Position numbers and translations under genes: made by a program. Positions 17,490 to 25,987 of a stretch of 64,000 bases of DNA are shown piece by piece. The notes beneath the pieces are model-generated. The model was not told the origin of the DNA, did not search any database, and worked only from the letters and a program-made list of their open reading frames with translations. The stretch spans positions 4,402,001-4,466,000 of the forward strand of contig NZ_CP011131.1 of the NCBI RefSeq assembly GCF_001442805.1, written 5' to 3'. The stretch comes from Lysobacter gummosus. Its GTDB lineage: Bacteria; Pseudomonadota; Gammaproteobacteria; Xanthomonadales; Xanthomonadaceae. Position 1 is the first letter of the stretch; every line of letters begins with the position of its first letter.

Positions 17490-19604
17490 TCAGCGGTAGT
17501 AATCGTCGTCGTCCGACGACGAGGCCGAAGCCGATTCTAGTACCACCGGCCGGCCGGAGAAGAAATCGGCCACGTCCTCGATCCGGCGCGTGCGCGGCAG
17601 CGGCGGCAGCGAGTCCAGGAAGGTCTTGCCGTAGCTCTTGGACAGCAGGCGCGGGTCGCACAACACCAGCACACCGCGATCGGTTTCGCTGCGGATCAGG
17701 CGGCCGGCGCCCTGTTTCAGCGCGATCACCGCCTGCGGCAGCTGTTCGTCGCGGAACGGGTTGCCGCCGCCGCGACGGATCGCGTCCAGGCGCGCTTCGA
17801 ACACCGGATCGTCGGGCGCGGCGAAGGGCAGCTTGTCGATCACCACCACGCTCAGCGCCTCGCCGGCCACGTCCACGCCTTCGCGGAAACTCGCCGCGCC
17901 CAGCAGCACGCCGTTGCCGGAAGCACGGAAGCGTTCCAGCAGCACGTGCCGCGGCGCTTCGCCCTGCACGAACAACGGCCACGGGCCGCCGCGCAGCAGT
18001 TCGGCGGTTTCGCGCAGGGCGCGATGCGAGGCGAACAACACGAAGGCGCGGCCGCCGGAGGCTTCCAGGATCGGCCGCAGCTTATCGACCAGGCTTTCGT
18101 TGTAATGCCGCACCGCCGGATCGGGCAGCCCTGGCGGCAGATACAGCAGCGCCTGTTGCGCCCAGTCGAACGGGCTGGGCGCCAGCAAGGTCGTGGGTTC
18201 GGCCAAGCCGAGCTTTTGCGCGTAATGCTGGAAATGCCCGCCGACCGCGAGCGTCGCCGAGGTGAACACCCAGGCCGCGCGCGAACGCTCGCGATGCTCG
18301 GCCAAGGGCCCGGCGACATCCAGCGGCGTGCGCGCCAGGCGGAAGCCGCGCGCGGTGAGTTCGTACCACAGCACGCTGGTGTCGGGCGCGGCCGGCGCCG
18401 GCGTTTCGGCGTCCTGCTCGGCGTCGGCGGTTTCGTCCGTCTCGGCGCTGACTACCGGCTCGCGCGGCGGCGGCGAGAAATCGTCGTATTCGGCTTCTTC
18501 CTGCACCGGCCGCGGCACCGGCGCGCCACGCCAGCGCTTGAGCTTGGTTTCGAAATCCTTCGCCCGCGCGTGGCAGCTGTCGAACCCCGGCGCGGCGGCG
18601 CGCAGGGAGTCGAGCGCGTTCTGCATCGCCCGCAGCGCTTGCTCCAGTTCGTCGAAGGCCGCTTCCACCGCCGGCAATTCGGCGGCGCGGCGGCGGGTCG
18701 CGCGCACCGGCAGATCGTCCATCGCCGCGCGCAGGCCGCGCACGGCTTGTTCCAGATCGCGCGCCGGCACCTGCACCGTCGCCAGCGCGCCGGTCACCGT
18801 CTTGCATTCGGCCAGCGCGTCGCGCGCCAGTTCCACCAGCGGACGCGCGCTGATCGCTTCGCCGAAGAATTGCGACGCCAGTTCCGGCAGCTGATGCGCC
18901 TCATCGACCACGAAGGCCTGCGCGCCCGGCAGGATTTCGCCGAAACCTTCCTGCTTGAGCGCCAGATCGGCGAGCAGCAGATGATGATTGACCACGACCA
19001 GATCCGCCGCCTGCGCGCGCTGGCGCGCCTGCACGACGAAGCAGTCGGCGTACATCGGGCATTCGCTGCCCAGGCAGTTTTCCGCCGTGGACGTCACCAT
19101 CGGCAGCAGCGGCGAGTCTTCCGGCAGCGCGTCGAGTTCGGCCAGATCGCCGGCACGGGTGCGCCCGGCCCAGCTGACGATGCGCTGGAACTGGGCGGCG
19201 TATTCGCGGCTGGTGAAGCGCGGCTCGCCCTTGGCCTGCTCGGTGCGGTACTTGCACAGATAGTTGGCGCGGCCTTTCAGCAAGGCCGTCTTCAAGCCGA
19301 TGCCCAGCGCGTCGCGCACGCGCGGCAGGTCGCGGTGATAGAGCTGATCCTGCAGCGCGCGGGTGCCGGTGGAGACGATGGTCTTCAGCCCCGACAACAG
19401 CGCCGGCACCAGATAGGCGAAGGTCTTGCCGGTGCCGGTGCCGGCCTCGGCCAGCAGGGTCGAGCGCGACTCGAACGCATCGGCGATCGCCGCGGACAAA
19501 TCCTGCTGCGCCGATCGCGGCGCGAACGCGGCGATGTTGCGCGCGAGGTCGCCGCCTTCGCTCAGCGCGGCTCGACTGGCGACGCCAAGGCGGCTGGGTT
19601 CCAT
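17490..19604 (-). CDS. YoaA/DinG-type ATP-dependent DNA helicase
   Basis: The protein is 704 aa, a superfamily 2 iron-sulfur helicase of the XPD/DinG type. The Walker A motif is EAGTGTGKTFAYL near residues 53-65. The Fe-S cysteines appear as LCKYR and then CLGSECPMYADC. The DEAH box is VVDEAHQLPEL, and the last helicase motif is QGAGRLIRSETDRG. YoaA, like DinG, unwinds 5'-to-3' and helps clear replication damage; YoaA works with the DNA polymerase subunit HolC in E. coli. A charged Glu/Ala/Pro-rich insertion lies in the middle (PPREPVVSAETDETADAEQD). It is followed by the VOC gene and preceded at 7 bp by a TPR lipoprotein. Confidence 0.9.
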   Translation of the reverse strand: MEPSRLGVASRAALSEGGDLARNIAAFAPRSAQQDLSAAIADAFESRSTLLAEAGTGTGKTFAYLVPALLSGLKTIVSTGTRALQDQLYHRDLPRVRDALGIGLKTALLKGRANYLCKYRTEQAKGEPRFTSREYAAQFQRIVSWAGRTRAGDLAELDALPEDSPLLPMVTSTAENCLGSECPMYADCFVVQARQRAQAADLVVVNHHLLLADLALKQEGFGEILPGAQAFVVDEAHQLPELASQFFGEAISARPLVELARDALAECKTVTGALATVQVPARDLEQAVRGLRAAMDDLPVRATRRRAAELPAVEAAFDELEQALRAMQNALDSLRAAAPGFDSCHARAKDFETKLKRWRGAPVPRPVQEEAEYDDFSPPPREPVVSAETDETADAEQDAETPAPAAPDTSVLWYELTARGFRLARTPLDVAGPLAEHRERSRAAWVFTSATLAVGGHFQHYAQKLGLAEPTTLLAPSPFDWAQQALLYLPPGLPDPAVRHYNESLVDKLRPILEASGGRAFVLFASHRALRETAELLRGGPWPLFVQGEAPRHVLLERFRASGNGVLLGAASFREGVDVAGEALSVVVIDKLPFAAPDDPVFEARLDAIRRGGGNPFRDEQLPQAVIALKQGAGRLIRSETDRGVLVLCDPRLLSKSYGKTFLDSLPPLPRTRRIEDVADFFSGRPVVLESASASSSDDDDYYR

Positions 19605-19611
19605 GTAAGGC

Positions 19612-20229
19612 TCAGTAGCGCGGTTGGGCGGCGACGGTGCACACGCCGATCTTGGCTTGCGCTTGCTTGCGCGCCTCGGTCAGCGCGGTGCGCTGCGGCA
19701 CCAGCGCGTCGTAATGATCCTGGCGCTGGGCCAGTTTCATCGCCGCATTGACGCCGTCGAGCTGGCCCTGCTTGGCCTGGGCGATGGTGGCCCAATGCCG
19801 GCGGCACAGCGGACCGACCCGCGAGCCGCCGTTGTAGGCCTGCTGCGCGTAGCGTTCGGCGTCGTCGAGGCGGTGCAGATACAGCGCGGCTTCGGCGCGT
19901 TCCTGCAGCAGCGCCGGATCGTTGCCGTTGATCTGCAGCGCCTGATCCAGCGCGGCCGCGGCTTCGGGGTATTTGCGGGTTTTTTCCAGGGCGTCGGCGC
20001 GCTGGCGCAGATCCTCGACCTGGGTGTCGCGGATCGGCTGCACGTCGAGCTCGCGCGCGTCGGCGCCGCCGGCGGCGCGCACCGCGGCGACCGCGGCCTC
20101 GCCGTTGAAGCTGGCTTCGGCCAGCGCCGAGGGTTGCGGCGGCGCGACCGTGCAGGCCGCGGCCAATGCGGTCAGGACCGCGAGTGCGGCGCCGCGGGGG
20201 ACGGCGCCGGGTAAGGAACTGCGCTTCAT
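19612..20229 (-). CDS. TPR-containing lipoprotein
   Basis: This 205-aa protein begins MKRSSLPGAVPRG, with a lipobox ending LTAAC-like (TALAAAC, Cys near 26), so it is probably lipid-anchored. Residues about 70-150 form TPR-like helical repeats (RKYPEAAAALDQALQINGND, then ALYLHRLDDAERYAQQAYNG). It starts 3 bp after the mrcB stop codon and ends 7 bp before the helicase gene, so all three are likely one transcript. Position beside PBP1b recalls outer-membrane activators such as LpoB, but no sequence similarity is claimed. The role is inferred to be envelope-related. Confidence 0.8.
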   Translation of the reverse strand: MKRSSLPGAVPRGAALAVLTALAAACTVAPPQPSALAEASFNGEAAVAAVRAAGGADARELDVQPIRDTQVEDLRQRADALEKTRKYPEAAAALDQALQINGNDPALLQERAEAALYLHRLDDAERYAQQAYNGGSRVGPLCRRHWATIAQAKQGQLDGVNAAMKLAQRQDHYDALVPQRTALTEARKQAQAKIGVCTVAAQPRY

Positions 20230-20232
20230 TGC

Positions 20233-22647
20233 TTACTGCTCCGGGGGCGGGGGATTGTTCGACGGCGCCGGTTCGCGCGCGGGTTCATCCTTGTCCTTGC
20301 CGATACCGAACCACGAGCGCCAGCCGCCGCCTGATTCCTCCGCGCCGGCCTCGGGCTGCGGCTCGGGGCACGGCGCGTACTGCGGCGCGAAACCGGCGAC
20401 GAACGGGAAGCGGCGCGCGCCGACGCAGGCGGCGTCGGTGGTGTTGGTGCCGATCACCGACTGCCAGTCCAGGCCCTTGTCGGTGACTTTCAGCGGCGCG
20501 GTGGGCAGGCGCGAGAAGATCGCCGACCACACCCGCATCGCGCCGGTGGCGCCGTACAGGCCGGTGGTCTGGTTCTGATCGTTGCCGACCCAGATCACCG
20601 CCAGATGATCGCCGGTCCAGCCGGCGAACCAGCTGTCGCGGCCGTCGTTGCTGGTGCCGGTCTTGCCGGCCGGCGACAGACGGCCCAGGCCGTCGCCGAC
20701 CAATTGCCGGCCGGTGCCGTTGGTGATCGCCTGCTGCAAGGCGATGGTGATCAGGCGCGCGGCGATCGCGTCGCCTTCCTGCGCCGGCGCCGGTTCCTTG
20801 TCGTAGCGCTTGACCGCCTTGCCGTCGGCGCCGAGCACGCCGCGCACCGCGTGCAGCGGCTGCACTTCGCCGCCGGAGGCGAGGAACTGGTACAGCTGCG
20901 CCATCGCGTACGGGCTTTGGTCGACCGCGCCGAGAATCAGCGAGGGATTGTTCGGCGCCTGGATGCCGGCGAGTTTCTGCACCAGTTCGCCGATGCTCTC
21001 CGGCGAGACCTGCATGCCGATGCGCACCGTGGCCTGGTTGTAGGACATCGCCAGCGCGTCGACCATGCGCACCAGACCATGGCTGCGGCCGTCGGAGTTG
21101 CCCGGATTCCAGTTGCGGCCGCGGCCGAGCTTCACCGTCACCGGCGAATCGTCGATCCAGCTGGCGAGGTTGAATTCGCTGGGCCGCGCCAGCGCCAGCA
21201 GATACACGAACGGCTTGAGCAGCGAACCCACCGGCCGTTGCGCTTCCACCGCGCGATTGAAGCCGGGCTGGGTGAACTCGCGGCTGCCGACCACCGCCAC
21301 CACTTCGCCGTTGTGCACGTCGGTGACCACCAGGCCGCTTTGCAGCGGCGGGCGGCGCTTGTTGTCCAGGCTCTTGAGCGTGCGCGCCACCGCGCCTTCG
21401 GCCTGCGCCTGCGCCGACGGCGACATGCCGCTCATCACGCTCAGGCCGGCGCCGGCCAGCGCGTCGGCCGGATAGTCGCGCGCCAGTTGGCGGCGGACCA
21501 GATCGACATAAGCCGGAAAACGGTTGGCGGCGATATTGCCCGGGTTCTGGGTGATTTCCAGCGGTGCCTTGACCGCGCGATCGTATTCTTCCTGCTTGAT
21601 CAGCTGGGTCTCGAGCATTTCGCCCAGGACGAAATTGCGCCGCTGCAACGCGCGCTCGGGATTGCGGCGCGGATCGTAGTAGGACGGGCCGCGCACGATG
21701 CCGATCAGCAGCGCGACCTGTTCGGTGTTGAGGTCGCGCAGATCGCGGCCGAACCAGAACTCCGACGCGGCGGCGACGCCGTGGATGGCCTGCGAGCCGC
21801 GCTGGCCCAGATAGACCTGATTGAAATAGGCCTCGAGGATGGTGCGCTTGTCGTAGCGCGCCTCGATCAGCAGGGCGTAGATGATTTCCTTGCCCTTGCG
21901 GGTCAGGGTTTGTTCCTGGCCGATGCCGAGCAGGCCGCTGCGCGCGAGCTGCTGGGTCAGGGTGCTGGCGCCCTGCTTGGCGCGGCCGGCGGCGACGTTC
22001 TTGAACGCGGCGCGGATCATGCCGCTGATGTCGATGCCGATGTGGTGGTTGAAGTCGCGGTCCTCGACCGCCTGCAGGCCGGTGACCAACAGCTCGGGCA
22101 CTTCCTCGATGCGCACCAGCCGCCGTTCTTCCTGCTTCTGCCCGTACAGCGTGGCGATGCGCGCCGGGTCCAGCCGCGCGACCCGGATCGCCTTGCGCGT
22201 GGTCAGGTCGCGCACGCCGGCGACGCGGCCGCCGGAGACGATCACTTCGATCCGGCGCGGCTGCACCACGCCGTCGACGTCGTTGAAACCGCGGCTGGCG
22301 ATGGTGAACTTGCCGCCCTCGCGGGCGTAGGTGCCCGGACGCTCGCCGCCGTCCTCGCGATAGGAGGCCGCGTCGAGTTCGGTCTTCAGCGTGGCCGGGT
22401 CCAGCGCCAGGCCCGGCGCGAGTTCCAGCGGCCGCGCATAGACCCGCGTGGGGATCTGCCATTGCAGCTGGCCGAAGCGCTGACCGACCTCGTGATTGAG
22501 GTAGAGCGTGTACGGAATCAGGAAGCCGAGCCCCAGGCCGACGGCGGCCAGGGCCCAGGTCACCAGACGGCGGCGCCAGCTCGGCGCGCTGCCGTTCTCG
22601 TCGCTGTCGTCGTCGTGCTCGTCTTCGTCGTAATCGATTCGGGCCAC
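20233..22647 (-). CDS. mrcB: Penicillin-binding protein 1B, bifunctional
   Basis: This 804-aa class A PBP polymerises and cross-links peptidoglycan at the inner membrane. An acidic cytoplasmic tail (residues 1-20) precedes one membrane helix (28-50), then a UB2H-like region (about 66-160) characteristic of PBP1B. The GT51 transglycosylase has its catalytic Glu in AVEDRDF (E195) and a second motif QGASTLTQQLAR. The transpeptidase has S475-x-x-K (GSLLKPF), S535-x-N (SYNQ) and K662-T-G-T. A Pro-rich tail ends the protein. All catalytic residues are present. It heads a minus-strand run with the TPR lipoprotein and helicase. Confidence 0.95.
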   Translation of the reverse strand: MARIDYDEDEHDDDSDENGSAPSWRRRLVTWALAAVGLGLGFLIPYTLYLNHEVGQRFGQLQWQIPTRVYARPLELAPGLALDPATLKTELDAASYREDGGERPGTYAREGGKFTIASRGFNDVDGVVQPRRIEVIVSGGRVAGVRDLTTRKAIRVARLDPARIATLYGQKQEERRLVRIEEVPELLVTGLQAVEDRDFNHHIGIDISGMIRAAFKNVAAGRAKQGASTLTQQLARSGLLGIGQEQTLTRKGKEIIYALLIEARYDKRTILEAYFNQVYLGQRGSQAIHGVAAASEFWFGRDLRDLNTEQVALLIGIVRGPSYYDPRRNPERALQRRNFVLGEMLETQLIKQEEYDRAVKAPLEITQNPGNIAANRFPAYVDLVRRQLARDYPADALAGAGLSVMSGMSPSAQAQAEGAVARTLKSLDNKRRPPLQSGLVVTDVHNGEVVAVVGSREFTQPGFNRAVEAQRPVGSLLKPFVYLLALARPSEFNLASWIDDSPVTVKLGRGRNWNPGNSDGRSHGLVRMVDALAMSYNQATVRIGMQVSPESIGELVQKLAGIQAPNNPSLILGAVDQSPYAMAQLYQFLASGGEVQPLHAVRGVLGADGKAVKRYDKEPAPAQEGDAIAARLITIALQQAITNGTGRQLVGDGLGRLSPAGKTGTSNDGRDSWFAGWTGDHLAVIWVGNDQNQTTGLYGATGAMRVWSAIFSRLPTAPLKVTDKGLDWQSVIGTNTTDAACVGARRFPFVAGFAPQYAPCPEPQPEAGAEESGGGWRSWFGIGKDKDEPAREPAPSNNPPPPEQ

Positions 22648-22791
22648 AGGGGTGCCGTACAGGGGGTCGCGGGGAAGTCTAGCGCAGGCGTCCGGGGGCC
22701 GTGCTCGGGCCGGACGGCAGGGGCATTGCGCATTCAGACCCTGTGAATAAGCGATGGTTCAGGCAGATAGCCCGTTCCCCGGCGTGTTTTT

Positions 22792-22942
22792 GTATGGGAG
22801 GGGCTGTTTTGTGGGAGGGCTGCTTTTGTGGGAGGGGCTTCAGCCCCGATGCTTTTGTCTCGGATCGCCGAAAACCACCGGCTCGCGGAAAATTCCGGCA
22901 GCGGATCGAAGAGCATCGGGGCTGAAGCCCCTCCCACAAAAG
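22792..22942. repeat. REPIN-like repeat, ggggctgaagcccctcccac family
   Basis: A unit reading tgtgggaggggcttcagccc at 22828 returns inverted as catcggggctgaagcccctc at 22914, with a degenerate third copy at 22792-22822. Related pairs sit at 27717-27801 and 31388-31500. All lie between genes. The paired inverted layout fits REPINs mobilised by a RAYT-type transposase; none is encoded in this window. Confidence 0.8.
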
Positions 22943-22970
22943 ATCCCAGCCCCGCAAAAGCCGGCCTGTT

Positions 22971-23906
22971 CTAGTCCGCTTCGGTCGGCATCGGCCCTTG
23001 CCGGCCGCGCACACCATCGCGCAGACCGCGCAGCATCGCGCCCAGATACGCCAGCCGCGGCTTGAGGAACAGGGCGGTGCCGACGAACTTCAACACCAGC
23101 CGCGGCAGATCCTGCGCCGCCCAGCGTCCGGGCACCTCGGCGCGGCGGTACAGCAGCACGCGGTTGCGCATCATGTAGTACAGCCGGGTCGGGCTGTGGA
23201 CGACGGTGCGGTACGGCAACAGGCTCGACACCCGCACCAGATCGCCGATGCGGTGCTGCATCCGCGCATCGCACACGCCGAACAGCTTGTAGCCGCGATG
23301 GCGCGCGCGCGAGCTCCATTCGATATCGACGTTGTCGATGAACAAACCCTCGTCCATGCCGCCGACGACATCGAGCACGTCCAGCGGCAGCAAGGTGCCC
23401 GAGGTGATGAGGAAATCGCAGTCGATCACCTGCCCCGGGCCGCCGAACAGCTTGCGGTTCATGGGGAAGGCGATGCGCACGAACGGCGCGACTTCGCCGG
23501 TGCGCTGGTCGCGGAACTGCGGCCCGACCGCGGCGACCGGGCCGTGCGTCTGCAACTGGCTCAGCTGATGGTGCAAGGTCGCGACCATGCCGGCATCAAC
23601 GATGCTGTCCTGGTCCATCAGCAGGATCTGGGCGAAACCGGCCTCACGCGCGGCGCGCGCGGCCTGGTTGATGGCGCTGCCCAGGCCGACGTTGCGCGGC
23701 GAGCGCAGCACCTTCACGCCGCGTCCGCGCAGTTCGTCGAAATAGGCCTCCAGGGCCGCGCCGGTGCTGGCATTGTCGAAGATCGCGACCCGCCCGACCT
23801 GCGGCAACACCGCGGCGATCACCTGCTCCAGCAATTCGATCTGCGGGTGGTAGGTGACTATGGCGGCGCAAACCCCGGACACACCGGATCGTGCGGAAGC
23901 GCTCAT
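22971..23906 (-). CDS. Family 2 glycosyltransferase, rhamnosyltransferase-like
   Basis: The protein has 311 aa and a GT-A fold. The N-terminus VCAAIVTYHPQIELL is the nucleotide-sugar-binding strand, followed by VAIFDNASTG, GLGSAINQAAR and the metal-binding acidic motif LLMDQDS. The acceptor part carries GGMDEGLFIDNVDIEWSSRA, the ED/DxE-like block usual for these enzymes. RfbF-type rhamnosyltransferases have this pattern and act at the cytoplasmic face during O-antigen or exopolysaccharide synthesis. It stands alone, with no polysaccharide cluster nearby, so the product is unknown. Confidence 0.85.
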   Translation of the reverse strand: MSASARSGVSGVCAAIVTYHPQIELLEQVIAAVLPQVGRVAIFDNASTGAALEAYFDELRGRGVKVLRSPRNVGLGSAINQAARAAREAGFAQILLMDQDSIVDAGMVATLHHQLSQLQTHGPVAAVGPQFRDQRTGEVAPFVRIAFPMNRKLFGGPGQVIDCDFLITSGTLLPLDVLDVVGGMDEGLFIDNVDIEWSSRARHRGYKLFGVCDARMQHRIGDLVRVSSLLPYRTVVHSPTRLYYMMRNRVLLYRRAEVPGRWAAQDLPRLVLKFVGTALFLKPRLAYLGAMLRGLRDGVRGRQGPMPTEAD

Positions 23907-24140
23907 GCCGGGCCGGTTCCCGAATACGGCCGGGCGCGTCCACGCACCGGCAGGTAAGGCGCGCGCGGCGGCGGAAGGCTGCTGAGAAAGGGCATGCAGG
24001 CATTATCGCCCATCGCCGCGCCGAGGGCGCGGCGCGGGCGTGCAGGCCGGACACGCAAACCGGACGGCACCCGATCCTGCGATCGGAAAACGCCGCGATC
24101 AGGCGCCGCCGCGCTCGCCGGCAACCCGGACCGGTCGCGT
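23907..24140. other. Intergenic gap without gene
   Basis: GC-rich sequence between the glycosyltransferase start and the terminator of the next upstream gene. I see no coding frame with credible composition and no clear promoter. Confidence 0.5.
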
Positions 24141-24176
24141 AAAAACAACGGCCCCGGATCCATCGATCCGGGGCCG
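24141..24176 (-). terminator. Rho-independent terminator of the TIM-barrel gene
   Basis: A perfect 12-bp stem (24149-24160 with 24165-24176, core ggccccggatc) with loop catc is followed on the minus strand by TTGTTTTT. It lies 36 bp past the stop codon at 24212, in the right orientation. Confidence 0.85.
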
Positions 24177-24211
24177 ATTTCAAAGCCGATCGAACCGTCG
24201 ATCGCTTTCGG

Positions 24212-25729
24212 TCACGGCTCCTGGCACAACGGGCAGGTCGGATCGGTCGGCCCGCCCGGCGGCGGCTCATCGGACCTCACGCCACGCACATCGACGCTGG
24301 AAATCGTCGTGGCGCCGCTGCGCAGGGAAAAGCGCACGGTCTGTTCCGTGATCCAGGGCGCGGCCTGGGTACCGGTCTGCGCGCGCGCGAACAGCACCGG
24401 GTTGGTGTTCTGCGTATCGGCGACCCAGACCTCGGCATCGGCGCGGTTGGAGTTCCAGCCGATGTTGACCGTGCAGGTGCTCTGCCCCGCATAAATGATG
24501 CAGGGGCTGGGGCTGACGCCGATCGAGCCGCTCGGCCCGGGAGTGACGTTCACCGTCGTCAGCGCCGTCGCATCGCCGAACCACGCCTGCGTGTCGGCCA
24601 CCATCCGCCATTGGAACGCGTAGTTGCCCGGCGCCGACGGCGCCAGCGCGTTGAACTGGAAGGTCACGCTCTGCTGCGGCGCGACCGTCGCCGGCAAGGC
24701 GATGCGATGCGTGCCCCACGTGCTGTTGTCGATGGGGCTCTGCGAACCCAGGCGGACATGGCTGCCGGCGACCCAGGTGCCGGTCCCGGTGTTCTTGACG
24801 GTGATGCTGACCGGGTAGAGCTGCCCCGCCGTCATCGTCGCCGGCACCGACTGGCCGACGAACTGCGCCGCCAGCCCGAACTTCACCCGCGAGCCGATTT
24901 CGCGGTATTGGTCGCGCAAGGCCGGAATGCCGCGGGTGCCGTTGGTGTCGGCATGCCCCCACAGGAACGGCATCAGCATGATCACGCGCGCTTCGCTGTT
25001 GGCGTAGGCGGCCATCCGTCCCGGATCGTGATAGCTGTTGTCCAGCATGCCGCCCTGCGCGGCTTGCGGAACCACGATGATGCGCTGCTGCGGCCGCAGA
25101 TTGAAGCTCAGCATCAGCAGGTCGTACAAGTAGCCGTCGTTGTCGTTGCCGTAGTTGTCCAGGCCGACCCAATCGAACAGGCGCAGGCCCTGGATCGCCT
25201 CGTCGTACTTCTTGCTGCCGATGCTGGCGACGGGAAAGTTGCTGGTGCGGGCATCGCCGCGAATGGCGTTGACCGCGTTGACGAGCGCGGGATGCGGCGC
25301 GCCGCCCTGGTCCTTCAGCCCGCACAGTTCGGGCTCGTCGATCGGATAGAACGCGACCACGGTGCTCGCTTCCGGATCGTTCGGCACCAGATAGCCCGCG
25401 GTCACCAGATCGTCCACCAGTACGCGGAAATCGGCGGCGGCGCTGGGCGAATTCGCGTACGGGCAGCCGCCGGAGGCAGCGAACACGAAGGAATCGACGG
25501 ATACGACCGCCTTGATCCCATAACTCTTGGCCTGTTGCAGTTCCGCCAGGATGATCGACCTGGCCTGGGTCCGGTCCGGGCCGGTCCACACATGGGTGAT
25601 GTTGGTGTGCGCCTGATTCTCGGATTGATACGTGTTGTTGGCGAAATAACCGAAATAACGCAGGTGCTCCTGCGCCGATACCGGCCGGGCGCAGACTAAA
25701 AGCAGAACGATCAGGATTCTGTAGAACAT
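24212..25729 (-). CDS. Secreted TIM-barrel protein with Ig-like domain, possible glycosidase
   Basis: ATG 25729 is preferred because GGAAGAAG precedes it and a signal peptide follows directly (MFYRILIVLLLVCARPVSA). The mature protein begins EHLRYFGYFANNTYQ. Residues about 20-300 alternate strands and helices like a TIM barrel, with an acidic motif FYPIDEPELCG that could hold the catalytic acid and GLDNYGND. Residues about 300-405 resemble the NBR1-type Ig-like domain (SITVKNTGTGTWVAGSHVRL, FQWRMV). A final beta-rich domain ends in a Pro/Cys tail. Such proteins are often secreted glycoside hydrolases; the substrate is not readable. It is a single gene with its own terminator. Confidence 0.8.
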   Translation of the reverse strand: MFYRILIVLLLVCARPVSAQEHLRYFGYFANNTYQSENQAHTNITHVWTGPDRTQARSIILAELQQAKSYGIKAVVSVDSFVFAASGGCPYANSPSAAADFRVLVDDLVTAGYLVPNDPEASTVVAFYPIDEPELCGLKDQGGAPHPALVNAVNAIRGDARTSNFPVASIGSKKYDEAIQGLRLFDWVGLDNYGNDNDGYLYDLLMLSFNLRPQQRIIVVPQAAQGGMLDNSYHDPGRMAAYANSEARVIMLMPFLWGHADTNGTRGIPALRDQYREIGSRVKFGLAAQFVGQSVPATMTAGQLYPVSITVKNTGTGTWVAGSHVRLGSQSPIDNSTWGTHRIALPATVAPQQSVTFQFNALAPSAPGNYAFQWRMVADTQAWFGDATALTTVNVTPGPSGSIGVSPSPCIIYAGQSTCTVNIGWNSNRADAEVWVADTQNTNPVLFARAQTGTQAAPWITEQTVRFSLRSGATTISSVDVRGVRSDEPPPGGPTDPTCPLCQEP

Positions 25730-25987
25730 GGTCTTCTTCCATTCGTGCATGCATGACAGCTCGCGCGACGCCGAAACGAAACAGTCCCGCGACGCGCTCC
25801 CCCGGCTCGTCCTTTCTGGGCCGGTCGGCGTTCATCATGCACACACGAATCTCAAAGTCCGAATCGGACCCGATCTATTACACAAAAAAACGCTGATTCA
25901 TCGGCGAAGCTGCGCAAGGACAACGGCCCATCGATGAAGTGAAAGCCTCTGCGCGCCGCACACGCTGTTCGGATACGAACCCGCGCT

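Noticed and set aside
17946..19751. A 601-aa plus-strand frame opposite the YoaA/DinG helicase
   Set aside because: Composition is Arg/Gln/Gly/His-rich with no recognisable domain; the opposite strand has all helicase motifs.
22701..22970. Short frames reading CGRGFSPDAF-like peptides
   Set aside because: These peptides are translations of the ggggctgaagcccc repeat and recur wherever that repeat occurs.
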